Shown piece by piece: positions 44,490 through 52,332 of a stretch of DNA of 64,000 nt. The DNA lies in the NCBI RefSeq assembly GCF_900156455.1, contig NZ_FTNQ01000002.1:124001-188000 (forward strand), in the 5' to 3' direction. The stretch's first letter is position 1. Every line of letters begins with the position of its first letter. Made by a program: the position numbers and the translations under genes. The DNA comes from Microbacterium sp. RURRCA19A. GTDB taxonomy: Bacteria; Actinomycetota; Actinomycetes; Actinomycetales; Microbacteriaceae. The notes beneath the pieces were generated by a model. That model had not been told where the DNA came from. It was given only the letters and a program-made list of their open reading frames with translations, and did no database searches.

Positions 44490-45512
44490 TCAGCGCAGCC
44501 GCCGGGCGATCTCCGCTTGCGCTTCGGCGAACGACTCCTCGCCGCCGTCGCGACCGCCCGACAGGTTCACGCCGACCACGCCCGGCAGCGCGAGCAGCTC
44601 TTCGGCGAGCGCCACGGCGAGCGCGATGCCCTCCGCGCGGGGGTCCCTCGCCGACCGCACCCGCTCCAGGAACCCGTCCGGCAGCACGAGCGTCGTGAAC
44701 GACTCGAGCACGTCGGCCGAGGCGTGATCCACGACGACCGGCACGCACGGGATGTACGACACCGGCGCCGCGACGGCGTCGATGAACCGCCGCACGGGTT
44801 CCGCTCCCCCGGCGTGGTTCACGAAGCAGACGTCGGCGCCGGCGTGCAGCTTCTCGCGGAGCCGCGCGTCCCGTCGGTCCACCGGCGGCGCGGCGGGTGA
44901 GGCCGCCACCGACACGACGTGCCCCGCGGCACGGGCCAGGGCGGCGGCCTCGGTCGAGTCGAGGTCGAACACGGGTGCGGCATCGGGCCGGTCCCCCGTG
45001 CGGGTGTGGTCGCCGGTGACGCAGTGCACCCCGGCCACCCCCTCGACGGCCAGGGCCGCCAGCTCCCCCTCGATGGCCACGCGGTTGCGGTCGCGCATGT
45101 TGAGCCCGGTCCACACCCGCAGCCCCGCGCGCTGCAGCAGGTGGGCACGGTAGGCCGGGGGGAACTGCACCCGGGCGGTTCCCGCGTCGCCGGCGAGGAC
45201 GGCATCCACCTCTCCCGCCAACACCGCGGCGCAGGAGTCGATGGATGCCACACTCAGCGCGCGCGCCGGGAGGTCGGCCACGACCCACGGGCGCGTGCCG
45301 AGCGAGGCCAGGGTCTCCGTCGCGGCGGCGGTGCGCGGGCCGGGGTCCACGAGGGTCGCCCGGTCGATGCCCGTCCAGGGCACCGTCCCCCGCGGGAGGA
45401 ACGCGCAGGAGTGCGAAGCGTCGATCTCGCACGATCCGTCGAAGCCGACGCCTCCGCACGGGCCGTATTCCATGCGCTTGGGGCACGCGTCCAGCAGAGG
45501 GAGCACCGTCAT
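44490..45512 (-). CDS. Methylenetetrahydrofolate-reductase-like protein with N-terminal zinc-type MTHFR_C motif
   Basis: 340 residues. The N-terminus DACPKRMEYGPCGGVGFDGSCE (Cys10, Cys19, Cys28) is the small metal-binding module usually found at the C-terminal side or as a separate subunit of MTHFR. It is followed by a beta/alpha barrel (WTGLNMRDRNRVAIEGELAAL, GVHCVTGDHTRTGD, GADVCFVNHAGG, SYIPCVPVV). The barrel keeps the folate-type NMRDRNR segment. It probably acts in one-carbon metabolism, perhaps methyl-group recovery. It is divergent from the PdxH/xanthine dehydrogenase operon and shares its control region. Confidence 0.8.
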   Translation of the reverse strand: MTVLPLLDACPKRMEYGPCGGVGFDGSCEIDASHSCAFLPRGTVPWTGIDRATLVDPGPRTAAATETLASLGTRPWVVADLPARALSVASIDSCAAVLAGEVDAVLAGDAGTARVQFPPAYRAHLLQRAGLRVWTGLNMRDRNRVAIEGELAALAVEGVAGVHCVTGDHTRTGDRPDAAPVFDLDSTEAAALARAAGHVVSVAASPAAPPVDRRDARLREKLHAGADVCFVNHAGGAEPVRRFIDAVAAPVSYIPCVPVVVDHASADVLESFTTLVLPDGFLERVRSARDPRAEGIALAVALAEELLALPGVVGVNLSGGRDGGEESFAEAQAEIARRLR

Positions 45513-45534
45513 GCCCGGAGTGTACGAATCCTGT

Positions 45535-45572
45535 GTTTCGGCGAATGTTCATGGCGGCAACATCTCCGAAAC
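45535..45572. promoter_or_regulatory. Four-pentamer GlnR-like site in the MTHFR/xanthine dehydrogenase divergent region
   Basis: GTTTC (45535), TGTTC (45546), GCAAC (45557) and GAAAC (45568) recur every 11 bp exactly. It contains ATGTT-N9-AACAT (45545-45563) and the outer pentamers are inverted. It lies 46 bp before the 45619 start and 23 bp from the MTHFR start. Confidence 0.65.
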
Positions 45573-45618
45573 GCACGATGCCTACGCTCAGCGATGACAC
45601 TGCAACCCGGAGGTGGCC

Positions 45619-46233
45619 ATGATCACGGCAGGTACCACGTTCGGTTCCGACCTCGACGAGACCGACACCCTCGTCGCCGACCCGCTGGCGCTGATGGTGC
45701 GGTGGCTGCCGCCGCACGACAGCGAGCTGCGCCCGCTCGCCGCGCTGTCGACGATCGGGCGCGACGGACTGCCCTCCCTCCGTCACGTGCTCGTGAGCGA
45801 TCGGGATGCCACGGGCCTCTACTTCCACACCGACGCCGCCAGCGCGAAGGTCACCGAGATCGCCGCCAACCCGGTCGCGGCGATGGCGGTCGCGTGGCCC
45901 GAGGTGGGTCGGCAGCTCGTCGTCCGTGGGATCGTCGAGCGCGTCAGCGCGCGCGAGGCCGCCGCCGTGTACGCGCAGCGGTCGCGCTATCTGCAGCTGC
46001 TCGCCTGGATGAACACGCTCGACAACGCGCAGCTCCCCGCCGACGAACGCCGGCGTGTGTGGGCCGAGTTCGACTCCACGCACCCGCTCCTCGACCCGCC
46101 GCAGCGCTGGGTCGGTTTCCGGCTGCGTCCGCTCACCCTGACGTTCTGGCGCGGCGACCCCGCCGGACAGAGCACGCGTCAGCACTACCGACTCGCCGAC
46201 GGAGCGTGGTCGGGCGAGATCCTGGCGGGCTGA
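45619..46233 (+). CDS. Pyridoxine/pyridoxamine 5'-phosphate oxidase family protein (PdxH-like)
   Basis: 204 residues from ATG at 45619, five bases after GGAGG. It shows ALSTIGRDGLPSLRHVLV, YFHTDAASAKVTEIAANPVAAM and the C-terminal dimerisation segment PPQRWVGFRLRPLTLTFWRG. The usual C-terminal Arg-Leu-x-Pro ending of true PdxH is replaced by GEILAG. It binds FMN and could make pyridoxal phosphate, which the ureidoglycine aminotransferase needs, or serve as another flavin oxidase. It heads the xanthine dehydrogenase operon, 3 bp from the next start. Confidence 0.83.
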   Translation: MITAGTTFGSDLDETDTLVADPLALMVRWLPPHDSELRPLAALSTIGRDGLPSLRHVLVSDRDATGLYFHTDAASAKVTEIAANPVAAMAVAWPEVGRQLVVRGIVERVSAREAAAVYAQRSRYLQLLAWMNTLDNAQLPADERRRVWAEFDSTHPLLDPPQRWVGFRLRPLTLTFWRGDPAGQSTRQHYRLADGAWSGEILAG

Positions 46234-46236
46234 CGC

Positions 46237-47061
46237 GTGGACATCACCACCGTCACCTCGTACCGCGCCGCCCGCACCCGGGCGGACCTCGCGCTCGCGC
46301 CCGGCGAGGTCGTCATGGCCGGGGGCACGTGGATCATGAGCGAACCGCAGCCGCACACCACGGGACTCGTCGATCTCACCACCCTCGGCTGGCCCGATGT
46401 CGAGGTCTCCGACGAGGGTCTCCGCATCGGCGCGACCTGCACCATCGCGCGGCTGCTGGCGTGGGCGGAGCGCGAGGCGCCCGCGGACTGGACGTCGCTC
46501 GCGCTCGCGCGTCCGTCCGCCGACGCGCTGCTGGCGTCGTTCAAGATCTGGAACACCGCCACGGTCGGCGGCAACGTGTGTCAGGCGTTCGCGGCGGGGG
46601 CGATGATCGCTTTCCTCTCGACCCTGGATGCCACGGCCCTGGTGTGGACGCCCGAGGGCGGCGAGCGACGAATCGCCGTCGCCGACCTCGTCATCGACAA
46701 CGCCGAGACCTCGCTCGCGCCGGGCGAGGTGCTGCGCGCGCTGGACATCCCGCGGCGCGCGCTCACCTCGCGCGTCGGGCTGCAGAAGATCGCCCTGGCC
46801 GAGCTCGGCCGCTCCGGCGCGGTGGTCACGGCCCGCGTCGATCCGGACGGATCGTCCGTGTTCGTCGTCACCGCCGCGGTGCGTCGACCGCGCGTGCTGC
46901 GGTTCGCGCGGATCCCCGGGGCCGGAGAGCTGCGGGATGCCGTGGCATCCGCGACCGATTTCTACACCGATCCGCTCGGGAGCGCCGACTGGCGGCGCGG
47001 GGTGAGCGTGGTGCTCGCCGAGCGGTTGCGCGCAGGGTTCGTGCGCGAGGCCGCCGCATGA
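46237..47061 (+). CDS. Xanthine-dehydrogenase-family FAD-binding subunit
   Basis: 274 residues from GTG at 46237. The FAD-binding motif VMAGGTWIM (residues 26-34), ATVGGNVCQAFAAGAM and a C-terminal CO_deh_flav_C region match XdhB/CoxM. It passes electrons from the 2Fe-2S centres of the fused partner to NAD+ or another acceptor. The final codons overlap the start of a 90-residue repeat ORF (ATGA), which in turn overlaps the large subunit start. Confidence 0.9.
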   Translation: MDITTVTSYRAARTRADLALAPGEVVMAGGTWIMSEPQPHTTGLVDLTTLGWPDVEVSDEGLRIGATCTIARLLAWAEREAPADWTSLALARPSADALLASFKIWNTATVGGNVCQAFAAGAMIAFLSTLDATALVWTPEGGERRIAVADLVIDNAETSLAPGEVLRALDIPRRALTSRVGLQKIALAELGRSGAVVTARVDPDGSSVFVVTAAVRRPRVLRFARIPGAGELRDAVASATDFYTDPLGSADWRRGVSVVLAERLRAGFVREAAA

Positions 47062-47330
47062 GCGACCGGTTCCTCGCGGTGGTCCCGCGCTCCGTCGTCC
47101 CGCGCGGGAGCGCCCCTGGGGCCACGGTCGCGCGGGCGGTGGTTCCGCGGGCCACGGTCGCGCGTGCGGCGGTCGCGCGGGCCGTCGTCCCGCGGGCCGT
47201 CGTCCCGGGCTCCGGAGGGTTCCGCGGCGCGGCGGACGCTGCGCTCCCCCACCCCGCACTTCGGGCCGAATTCTCCGGAGCGCGGCACGGGCGTCGCTCG
47301 CCACAGGTTCAGCAGGAGGACACCGAGTGA
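47058..47330 (+). CDS. 90-residue ORF of tandem pentapeptides, coupled to both xanthine dehydrogenase genes
   Basis: The frame starts in an ATGA overlap with the FAD subunit stop and ends in a GTGA overlap with the large-subunit start, so it bridges the two exactly. Residues about 8-52 are nine pentapeptides of the form V-V/A-P/A-R-A (VVPRS, VVPRG, TVARA, VVPRA, AVARA and so on) encoded by a 15-bp tandem repeat. The tail includes a stray copy of the CTCCGGAG repeat near 47274. It is strongly basic. It may be a real small subunit or linker, or repeat expansion in a former spacer that happens to be open. No family is recognised. Confidence 0.5.
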   Translation: MSDRFLAVVPRSVVPRGSAPGATVARAVVPRATVARAAVARAVVPRAVVPGSGGFRGAADAALPHPALRAEFSGARHGRRSPQVQQEDTE

Positions 47331-50065
47331 AGTTCCAGGTCAACGGGTCCGCCGTCGAGGCCGACCCGCGACCGGGTCAGTGCGCGCGCACGCTGCTGCG
47401 CGAGCACGGCCATGTCGAGGTGAAGAAGGGATGCGACGCGGGTGACTGCGGCGCGTGCTCTGTGCTCATCGACGGGCAGCCGACGCACTCGTGCATCGTT
47501 CCGGCCGTGCGGCTCGAGGGACGGTCGATCACGACCGCGGCCGGTCTCGCCCCGGGCGACGAGCTGCACCCGGTACAGGAGGCGCTGGCATCCGGGTTCG
47601 GGTTCCAGTGCGGTTTCTGCACCCCGGGGATGAGCGTCACGGCATCCACGCTGTGCGAGAGCGACCTCGACGACCTCGACCGCCGCATGAAGGGCAACCT
47701 GTGCCGGTGCACCGGGTATCGCCCGATCCGCGAGGCGATCCGGGAGTCCGTGCTCGGCCCCGTCCGCGAGACGGGACCGGCGACCGGCCGCGTCGGCACT
47801 TCGGTCGCCCCCGAGGCCGCCCGCCGCATCGTGCAGGGCAAGGAGCCCTTCACCTTCGACGAGCCCGTCCCGGGCGGCCCGCCCCTCGTGCTGCGCGTCG
47901 TGACCTCACCCCACGCGCACGCGCTGATCACCTCGATCGACACGGCCGCCGCGCTCGCCCTCCCCGGCGTCGTCGCGGTCTTCACCCACCTCGACGTGCC
48001 CGACACCCTCTACTCGACGGGCCGTCACGAACACCGCACCGACGATCCCGACGACACCCGGATGCTCGACGACGTCGTGCGCCACGTCGGCCAGCGGGTC
48101 GCGGCCGTGGTCGCCGAGACGGCGGAGGCGGCGGATGCCGGCTGCCGCGCGGTCCGCGTCGTCTACGACCTGCTCCCCGCGGTCTTCGACCCCGAGGAGG
48201 CGCGTCGGCCGGGCGCGCCCCTGCTGCACCCCGACCGCACGCCCGACGAGCGGGTGATGGATGCCGGACGCAACGTCGTCGCCGGCTTCCACACCGGCCA
48301 CGGCGGCGACATCGACGCAGCCCTCGCCGCGAGCCACGTCACCGTCACGGGTGAATGGACCTCGTCGAGGGTCACCCATGCGGCCCTCGAGACGCACGGC
48401 GCGGTGGGATGGCTCGACGACGACGGGCGTCTCGTCATCCGCTCCTCGACCCAGGTGCCCTTCCTCGCGCGTAACGAGCTCGCCCACATCTTCGGCCTCG
48501 AGCGCGATCGCATCCGCGTGTTCGCGACCCGGGTCGGCGGCGGATTCGGCGGCAAGCAGGAGCTGTTCACGGAAGACCTCACGGCCCTGGCCGTGCTGAA
48601 GCTCGGCCGCCCGGTGGCGTACGAGTTCTCCCGCACCGACCAGTTCGTGCGGGCGTCGCTCCGGCATCCGATGCGCGTGCGCACCACCCTGGGAGCGGAT
48701 GCCGAGGGCCGCCTGACCGCGATGAAGCTCGACGTGCTCAGCGACACCGGCGCGTACGGCAACCACGCGATCGGCGTGCTGTTCCACTCGTGCGCCGAGT
48801 CGACGACGCTGTACCGGGTGCCCACGAAATGGATCGACGCGGAGGCGGTCTACACGAACAACCCGCCGTCGGGGGCGTTCCGCGGGTACGGGCTGGGGCA
48901 GGTCGTGTTCGCGGTCGAATCGGCGATGGACGCCCTCGCCGAAGAACTCGACATCGACCCGTTCGACCTGCGACGCATCAACGCGGTGAAGGAGGGCGAC
49001 CCCCTCCACCCCGATGAGGACGAGAAGTACGAGGAAGACCTGATCTGGGGCAGTTACGGCCTCGACCAGTGCCTCGATCTCGCGCAGGACGCACTGCGCC
49101 GCGGCAACGGCGTCGAGGCGCCGACGGGCTGGGCGGTCGGCGAGGGCATGGCCGCGGCGATGATCGCGACGATGGCCCCGCGCGGGCACATCGCGCACAC
49201 GACCGCGACCCTGCGTCCGGACGGCACGTTCCTGCTGCGCGTAGGCACCGCCGAGTTCGGCAACGGCACCTCGACCGTGCACCGGCAGATCGCGGCGACA
49301 GTCCTCGACGTGCCGCAGGACCGGCTCGAACTGTGGGCCGCCGACACCGACGCCGTCCGTCACGACACCGGCGCGTTCGCCTCGGCGGGAACGACGGTCG
49401 CCGGCAAGGCGCTCCACGTCGCCTGCACCGTCCTGCGGCGGCGCATGGTCGAGATCGCCGTGCAGCTGGCCGGTGGCGATGTCGTGTCGGCGGAGGTCGT
49501 GGCATCCGGGGTCCTGGCCGGAGACGAGCTCGTCTCGTGGGATCGGATCGTGGATGCCGCGCCCGCCACGCTGCGCGACGAACACGGCCTCACCGCCGAC
49601 GGCGCCGAGTTCGGCGACCTGCGCTCGCTCGCGTTCAACGTGCACGCCGTGCGGGTCGCCGTGGATCCCGAGACGGGGACCGTGAAGGTGCTGCAGTCGA
49701 TCCAGACCGCTGATGCCGGCGTCGTCATCAACCCGGCGCAGTGCCGCGGGCAGATCGAGGGCGGGGCCGCGCAGGCCCTCGGCGGCGCGCTGTACGAAGA
49801 GGTGCTGCTCGAGGACGGCGTGGTGCAGAACCCGGTGTTCCGCACGTACCGCGTGCCGCAGTTCGCCGACGTGCCCGACACCGAGGTGTACTTCGCCGAG
49901 ACCGACGATGCGCTGGGTCCGTTCGGTGCGAAGTCGATGAGCGAATCGCCGTACAACCCGGTGGGCGCGGCGATCGGCAACGCCGTCTCGCGCGCCCTCG
50001 GCCGCCGCGGCTACGCACTGCCGTTCTCGCGCGACCGCGTGTGGAGGCTCGCCGGCGGGGAGTGA
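47327..50065 (+). CDS. Fused 2Fe-2S/molybdopterin subunit of a xanthine-dehydrogenase-family enzyme
   Basis: 912 residues from GTG at 47327. Residues 1-150 are the XdhC/CoxS-type ferredoxin: Cys36, Cys41, Cys44 and Cys56 for the first cluster, then QCGFCTPG and GNLCRCTGYRP for the second. Residues about 160-900 are the molybdenum domain, with RVGGGFGGKQE, SGAFRGYGLGQ and KSMSESPYNPVGAA. The Glu is kept, but the usual GVGE context is altered. Small and large subunits are normally separate genes. It probably oxidises hypoxanthine/xanthine to urate, feeding the urate hydroxylase route encoded at 62 kb. Purine specificity is inferred from regulon and context, not proven by residues. Confidence 0.88.
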   Translation: MKFQVNGSAVEADPRPGQCARTLLREHGHVEVKKGCDAGDCGACSVLIDGQPTHSCIVPAVRLEGRSITTAAGLAPGDELHPVQEALASGFGFQCGFCTPGMSVTASTLCESDLDDLDRRMKGNLCRCTGYRPIREAIRESVLGPVRETGPATGRVGTSVAPEAARRIVQGKEPFTFDEPVPGGPPLVLRVVTSPHAHALITSIDTAAALALPGVVAVFTHLDVPDTLYSTGRHEHRTDDPDDTRMLDDVVRHVGQRVAAVVAETAEAADAGCRAVRVVYDLLPAVFDPEEARRPGAPLLHPDRTPDERVMDAGRNVVAGFHTGHGGDIDAALAASHVTVTGEWTSSRVTHAALETHGAVGWLDDDGRLVIRSSTQVPFLARNELAHIFGLERDRIRVFATRVGGGFGGKQELFTEDLTALAVLKLGRPVAYEFSRTDQFVRASLRHPMRVRTTLGADAEGRLTAMKLDVLSDTGAYGNHAIGVLFHSCAESTTLYRVPTKWIDAEAVYTNNPPSGAFRGYGLGQVVFAVESAMDALAEELDIDPFDLRRINAVKEGDPLHPDEDEKYEEDLIWGSYGLDQCLDLAQDALRRGNGVEAPTGWAVGEGMAAAMIATMAPRGHIAHTTATLRPDGTFLLRVGTAEFGNGTSTVHRQIAATVLDVPQDRLELWAADTDAVRHDTGAFASAGTTVAGKALHVACTVLRRRMVEIAVQLAGGDVVSAEVVASGVLAGDELVSWDRIVDAAPATLRDEHGLTADGAEFGDLRSLAFNVHAVRVAVDPETGTVKVLQSIQTADAGVVINPAQCRGQIEGGAAQALGGALYEEVLLEDGVVQNPVFRTYRVPQFADVPDTEVYFAETDDALGPFGAKSMSESPYNPVGAAIGNAVSRALGRRGYALPFSRDRVWRLAGGE

Positions 50066-50085
50066 GGCGCGGCGGTGCTCCCCTC

Positions 50086-50260
50086 GTCCCACTTCTGACG
50101 GTGCATGTCCCACTTATGGCTGCCTAGTCAGGCCGCAGCCAGCGAAAAGTGGGACATAGGTTGAGGGGCGCCGAGGCACCGCCCCCTTGTCCCACTTCTC
50201 GCGATGCATGTCCCACTTTTCGCCGCCGGAGAACAGTCCAGCCAGCCAAAGTTGGGACAT
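50086..50260. repeat. GTCCCACTT-family repeats (copy 2, multi-unit)
   Basis: GTCCCACTT occurs at 50086, 50107, 50189 and 50210. Inverted copies are at 50147-50155 (AAGTGGGAC) and, degenerate, near 50250. The first two left arms and their spacing match those at 28641-28677. It fills the gap between the convergent xanthine dehydrogenase and PhzF genes. Confidence 0.8.
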
Positions 50261-50273
50261 ACTGCGGCGGAAG

Positions 50274-51128
50274 CTACCCCTCCAGCGGCACGGCCGTGCC
50301 GGACACCCGGATGCCACCGACCGGCGGCGCGTCCACCTCGAGGATGCTCGGCCGACCGATGTGCCGCCCCTGGTGCACGGTGACGTGGAACGGCGTCGGC
50401 ATGCCGAGCCGGTCGCGGAGGTACGCGCCGAGCGCGGCGGCCGCGGAGCCCGTGGCCGGATCTTCCGTGATGTCGCCGACAGGGAACAGGTTGCGGGCCT
50501 CGACGATCGCGCCGTCGGCGATGTCGCCCGCCGCGTGCACCACCGTGACGGTTCCCGTCCACCCGCGCTCGGCCATCAGCTCCCGCATCGCGTCCGGGTC
50601 GAACCCGAACCCGTCGAAGCGCTCGAGCGACCGGACGGCGACCACCGGATGCCAGTTCCCTGCGAACGCCTCGGCGAGCGGCATCCGCGGGTCGAGGTCG
50701 TCGGCGTCGAGCCCGAGCAGCGCGAGCAAGGGCGCCGGGTCGTCGAAGTCGCGGACCGTCGGCTCAACGCTCGTGAAGCCCGCCGCGATCCGGCCGCCCT
50801 CGTCGCGCGCCGAGACCTCGACGTCGCCCGCGGCGGTCTCGAACACGAACTCCCCCGGCCCCGCGGACTCAGCGAGGGCGACCGCCGTCGCGATCGTCGC
50901 GTGTCCGCAGAACGGCACCTCGGCCTCGGGCGAGAAGTACCGCACCCGCAGCCGCTCGCCGTCGCGCGCGGTGACGTACGCCGTCTCGGGATACCCCAGT
51001 TCAGCGGCGATCTGGAGCATGTCGGCATCGTCGAGGGTCGTGGCATCCAGGACCACTCCGGCGGGATTTCCGCCCCCGGGTTCCGCGGCGAAAGCGAGCA
51101 GGTGCAGGATGCCAGGGGCTTCGGTCAT
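50274..51128 (-). CDS. PhzF-family isomerase-like protein
   Basis: 284 residues from ATG at 51128. Motifs: NPAGVVLDA, ELGYPETAYV (catalytic Glu), VPFCGHATIATAVAL and the C-terminal EDPATGSAAAALGAYL. It has the double hot-dog-like fold of diaminopimelate epimerase relatives. Phenazine genes are absent, so this is a general PhzF-like isomerase of unknown substrate. The 145-bp gap upstream (51129-51273) contains short TTAATCCTGGTTAGCGGCC/ATAACCTGG repeats around 51207-51248. Confidence 0.9.
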   Translation of the reverse strand: MTEAPGILHLLAFAAEPGGGNPAGVVLDATTLDDADMLQIAAELGYPETAYVTARDGERLRVRYFSPEAEVPFCGHATIATAVALAESAGPGEFVFETAAGDVEVSARDEGGRIAAGFTSVEPTVRDFDDPAPLLALLGLDADDLDPRMPLAEAFAGNWHPVVAVRSLERFDGFGFDPDAMRELMAERGWTGTVTVVHAAGDIADGAIVEARNLFPVGDITEDPATGSAAAALGAYLRDRLGMPTPFHVTVHQGRHIGRPSILEVDAPPVGGIRVSGTAVPLEG

Positions 51129-51273
51129 GCGTCGATTCTTCCGGCCGCGGTGCGGGGCGTCGCGGGCCAGTGCGGGATCTGTGGACCGCGGCGACGTTCC
51201 GAGTGACAGCCGTTAATCCTGGTTAGCGGCCATAACCTGGAATAGCGGCCGCGTTGGTCCCGATCGAGGGCCA

Positions 51274-52206
51274 TCAATGGCGGGTGTCCCGCTCCCGCTT
51301 CGCCCGCAACAGCGCACGCGCGGACGGGAATCCCGACCGCCGCGCGATCTCGGGCGTCGGCAGCCCGGTCGCCGCCAGGGCGTCGGCGAGTTCGAGGCGC
51401 CGCGCCCGCAGCGCGGCGCTGGGCGTCCGACCCTGCCGCGCGAACACCCGGGCCAGGTACTGCCGCGACACCTGCAGCGCGTCGGCGAGCTCTTCGACGG
51501 TGAAGGCCGGATCCTCCGCGCGCACGGTGAGCAGCCGCATCGCGGCGGCGAACGTGGCCTGGGCCGAGCGGAAGCCCGCGGCCGTGGCATCCGGTCGTCC
51601 CGCGATGAGCGCGGCGCACAGGCTCTCGATCGCGTGTCCGAGCGCGGACTCGGCGGCGATGCTCAGCCGGTGGTCGCCGTTGAGGATCGCGTTCACGGTG
51701 GATGCCAGCGCCCGCCACGCCGGAGAATCGTCGGCGCCCGGCAACCCGGCGGGTTCGTCGAGCAGTCGCGCGGCACCGACCTCGATGCGCGCGGTGGGCT
51801 GACCGGACGCGGCGCGCACGAGAGCGGCATCCGGGTAGACGAGGGCATCTCCGGCGGCGAGGTCAGAGGCGGAGCCCGCGACGTCGATCACGAGCGACCC
51901 CTCGGCCTGCAGCACGAGCGTCGCCCCCGTCCGCGGCATTCCCGCCGGCACGATCGTCAGCGCGGTGTGCCACAGGCGCCGGATGACCACGCCGGCGACC
52001 TCGGCCTCGTCGACGATCAGCACGGTCGGGCTGCCGGTGGCGGGCGTGGCCACGAGGGAGCGCTGCGCGAACCAGTCGACGACCGCGGCCCCCTCGGCGC
52101 GCATGTTCCGGGTCATGCGGTTCCGTTCTCGGGAGGTGTCGCTCCAGCGTCGCGGCCCTTCGTCCGGGTTCTCACCGATCGCGGAATCAATCACCCGCAG
52201 GTTCAT
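51274..52206 (-). CDS. AraC-family transcriptional regulator
   Basis: 310 residues from ATG at 52206. An N-terminal cupin-like sensor (residues about 30-150, TIVPAGMPRTGATLVLQAEG and LAAGDALVYPDA) precedes two C-terminal helix-turn-helix motifs (FTVEELADALQVSRQYLARVFARQ and ALAATGLPTPEIARRSGFPSARAL). The second motif is divergent. It is divergent from the Tat-exported repeat-protein gene, which may be its target; 126 bp separate the two starts. Confidence 0.88.
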   Translation of the reverse strand: MNLRVIDSAIGENPDEGPRRWSDTSRERNRMTRNMRAEGAAVVDWFAQRSLVATPATGSPTVLIVDEAEVAGVVIRRLWHTALTIVPAGMPRTGATLVLQAEGSLVIDVAGSASDLAAGDALVYPDAALVRAASGQPTARIEVGAARLLDEPAGLPGADDSPAWRALASTVNAILNGDHRLSIAAESALGHAIESLCAALIAGRPDATAAGFRSAQATFAAAMRLLTVRAEDPAFTVEELADALQVSRQYLARVFARQGRTPSAALRARRLELADALAATGLPTPEIARRSGFPSARALLRAKRERDTRH

Positions 52207-52332
52207 TCCTGTCGACTCCTGGATGCCACGTGGGCCAGCGCGTCCTCACCCGAAACGGCCAGGACAACCCCCGCTTGGCGCGCGCGGAGGTGCGCCCGAA
52301 TGCTGGCGAGACCCGAACCCGAAAGGCCTCCC

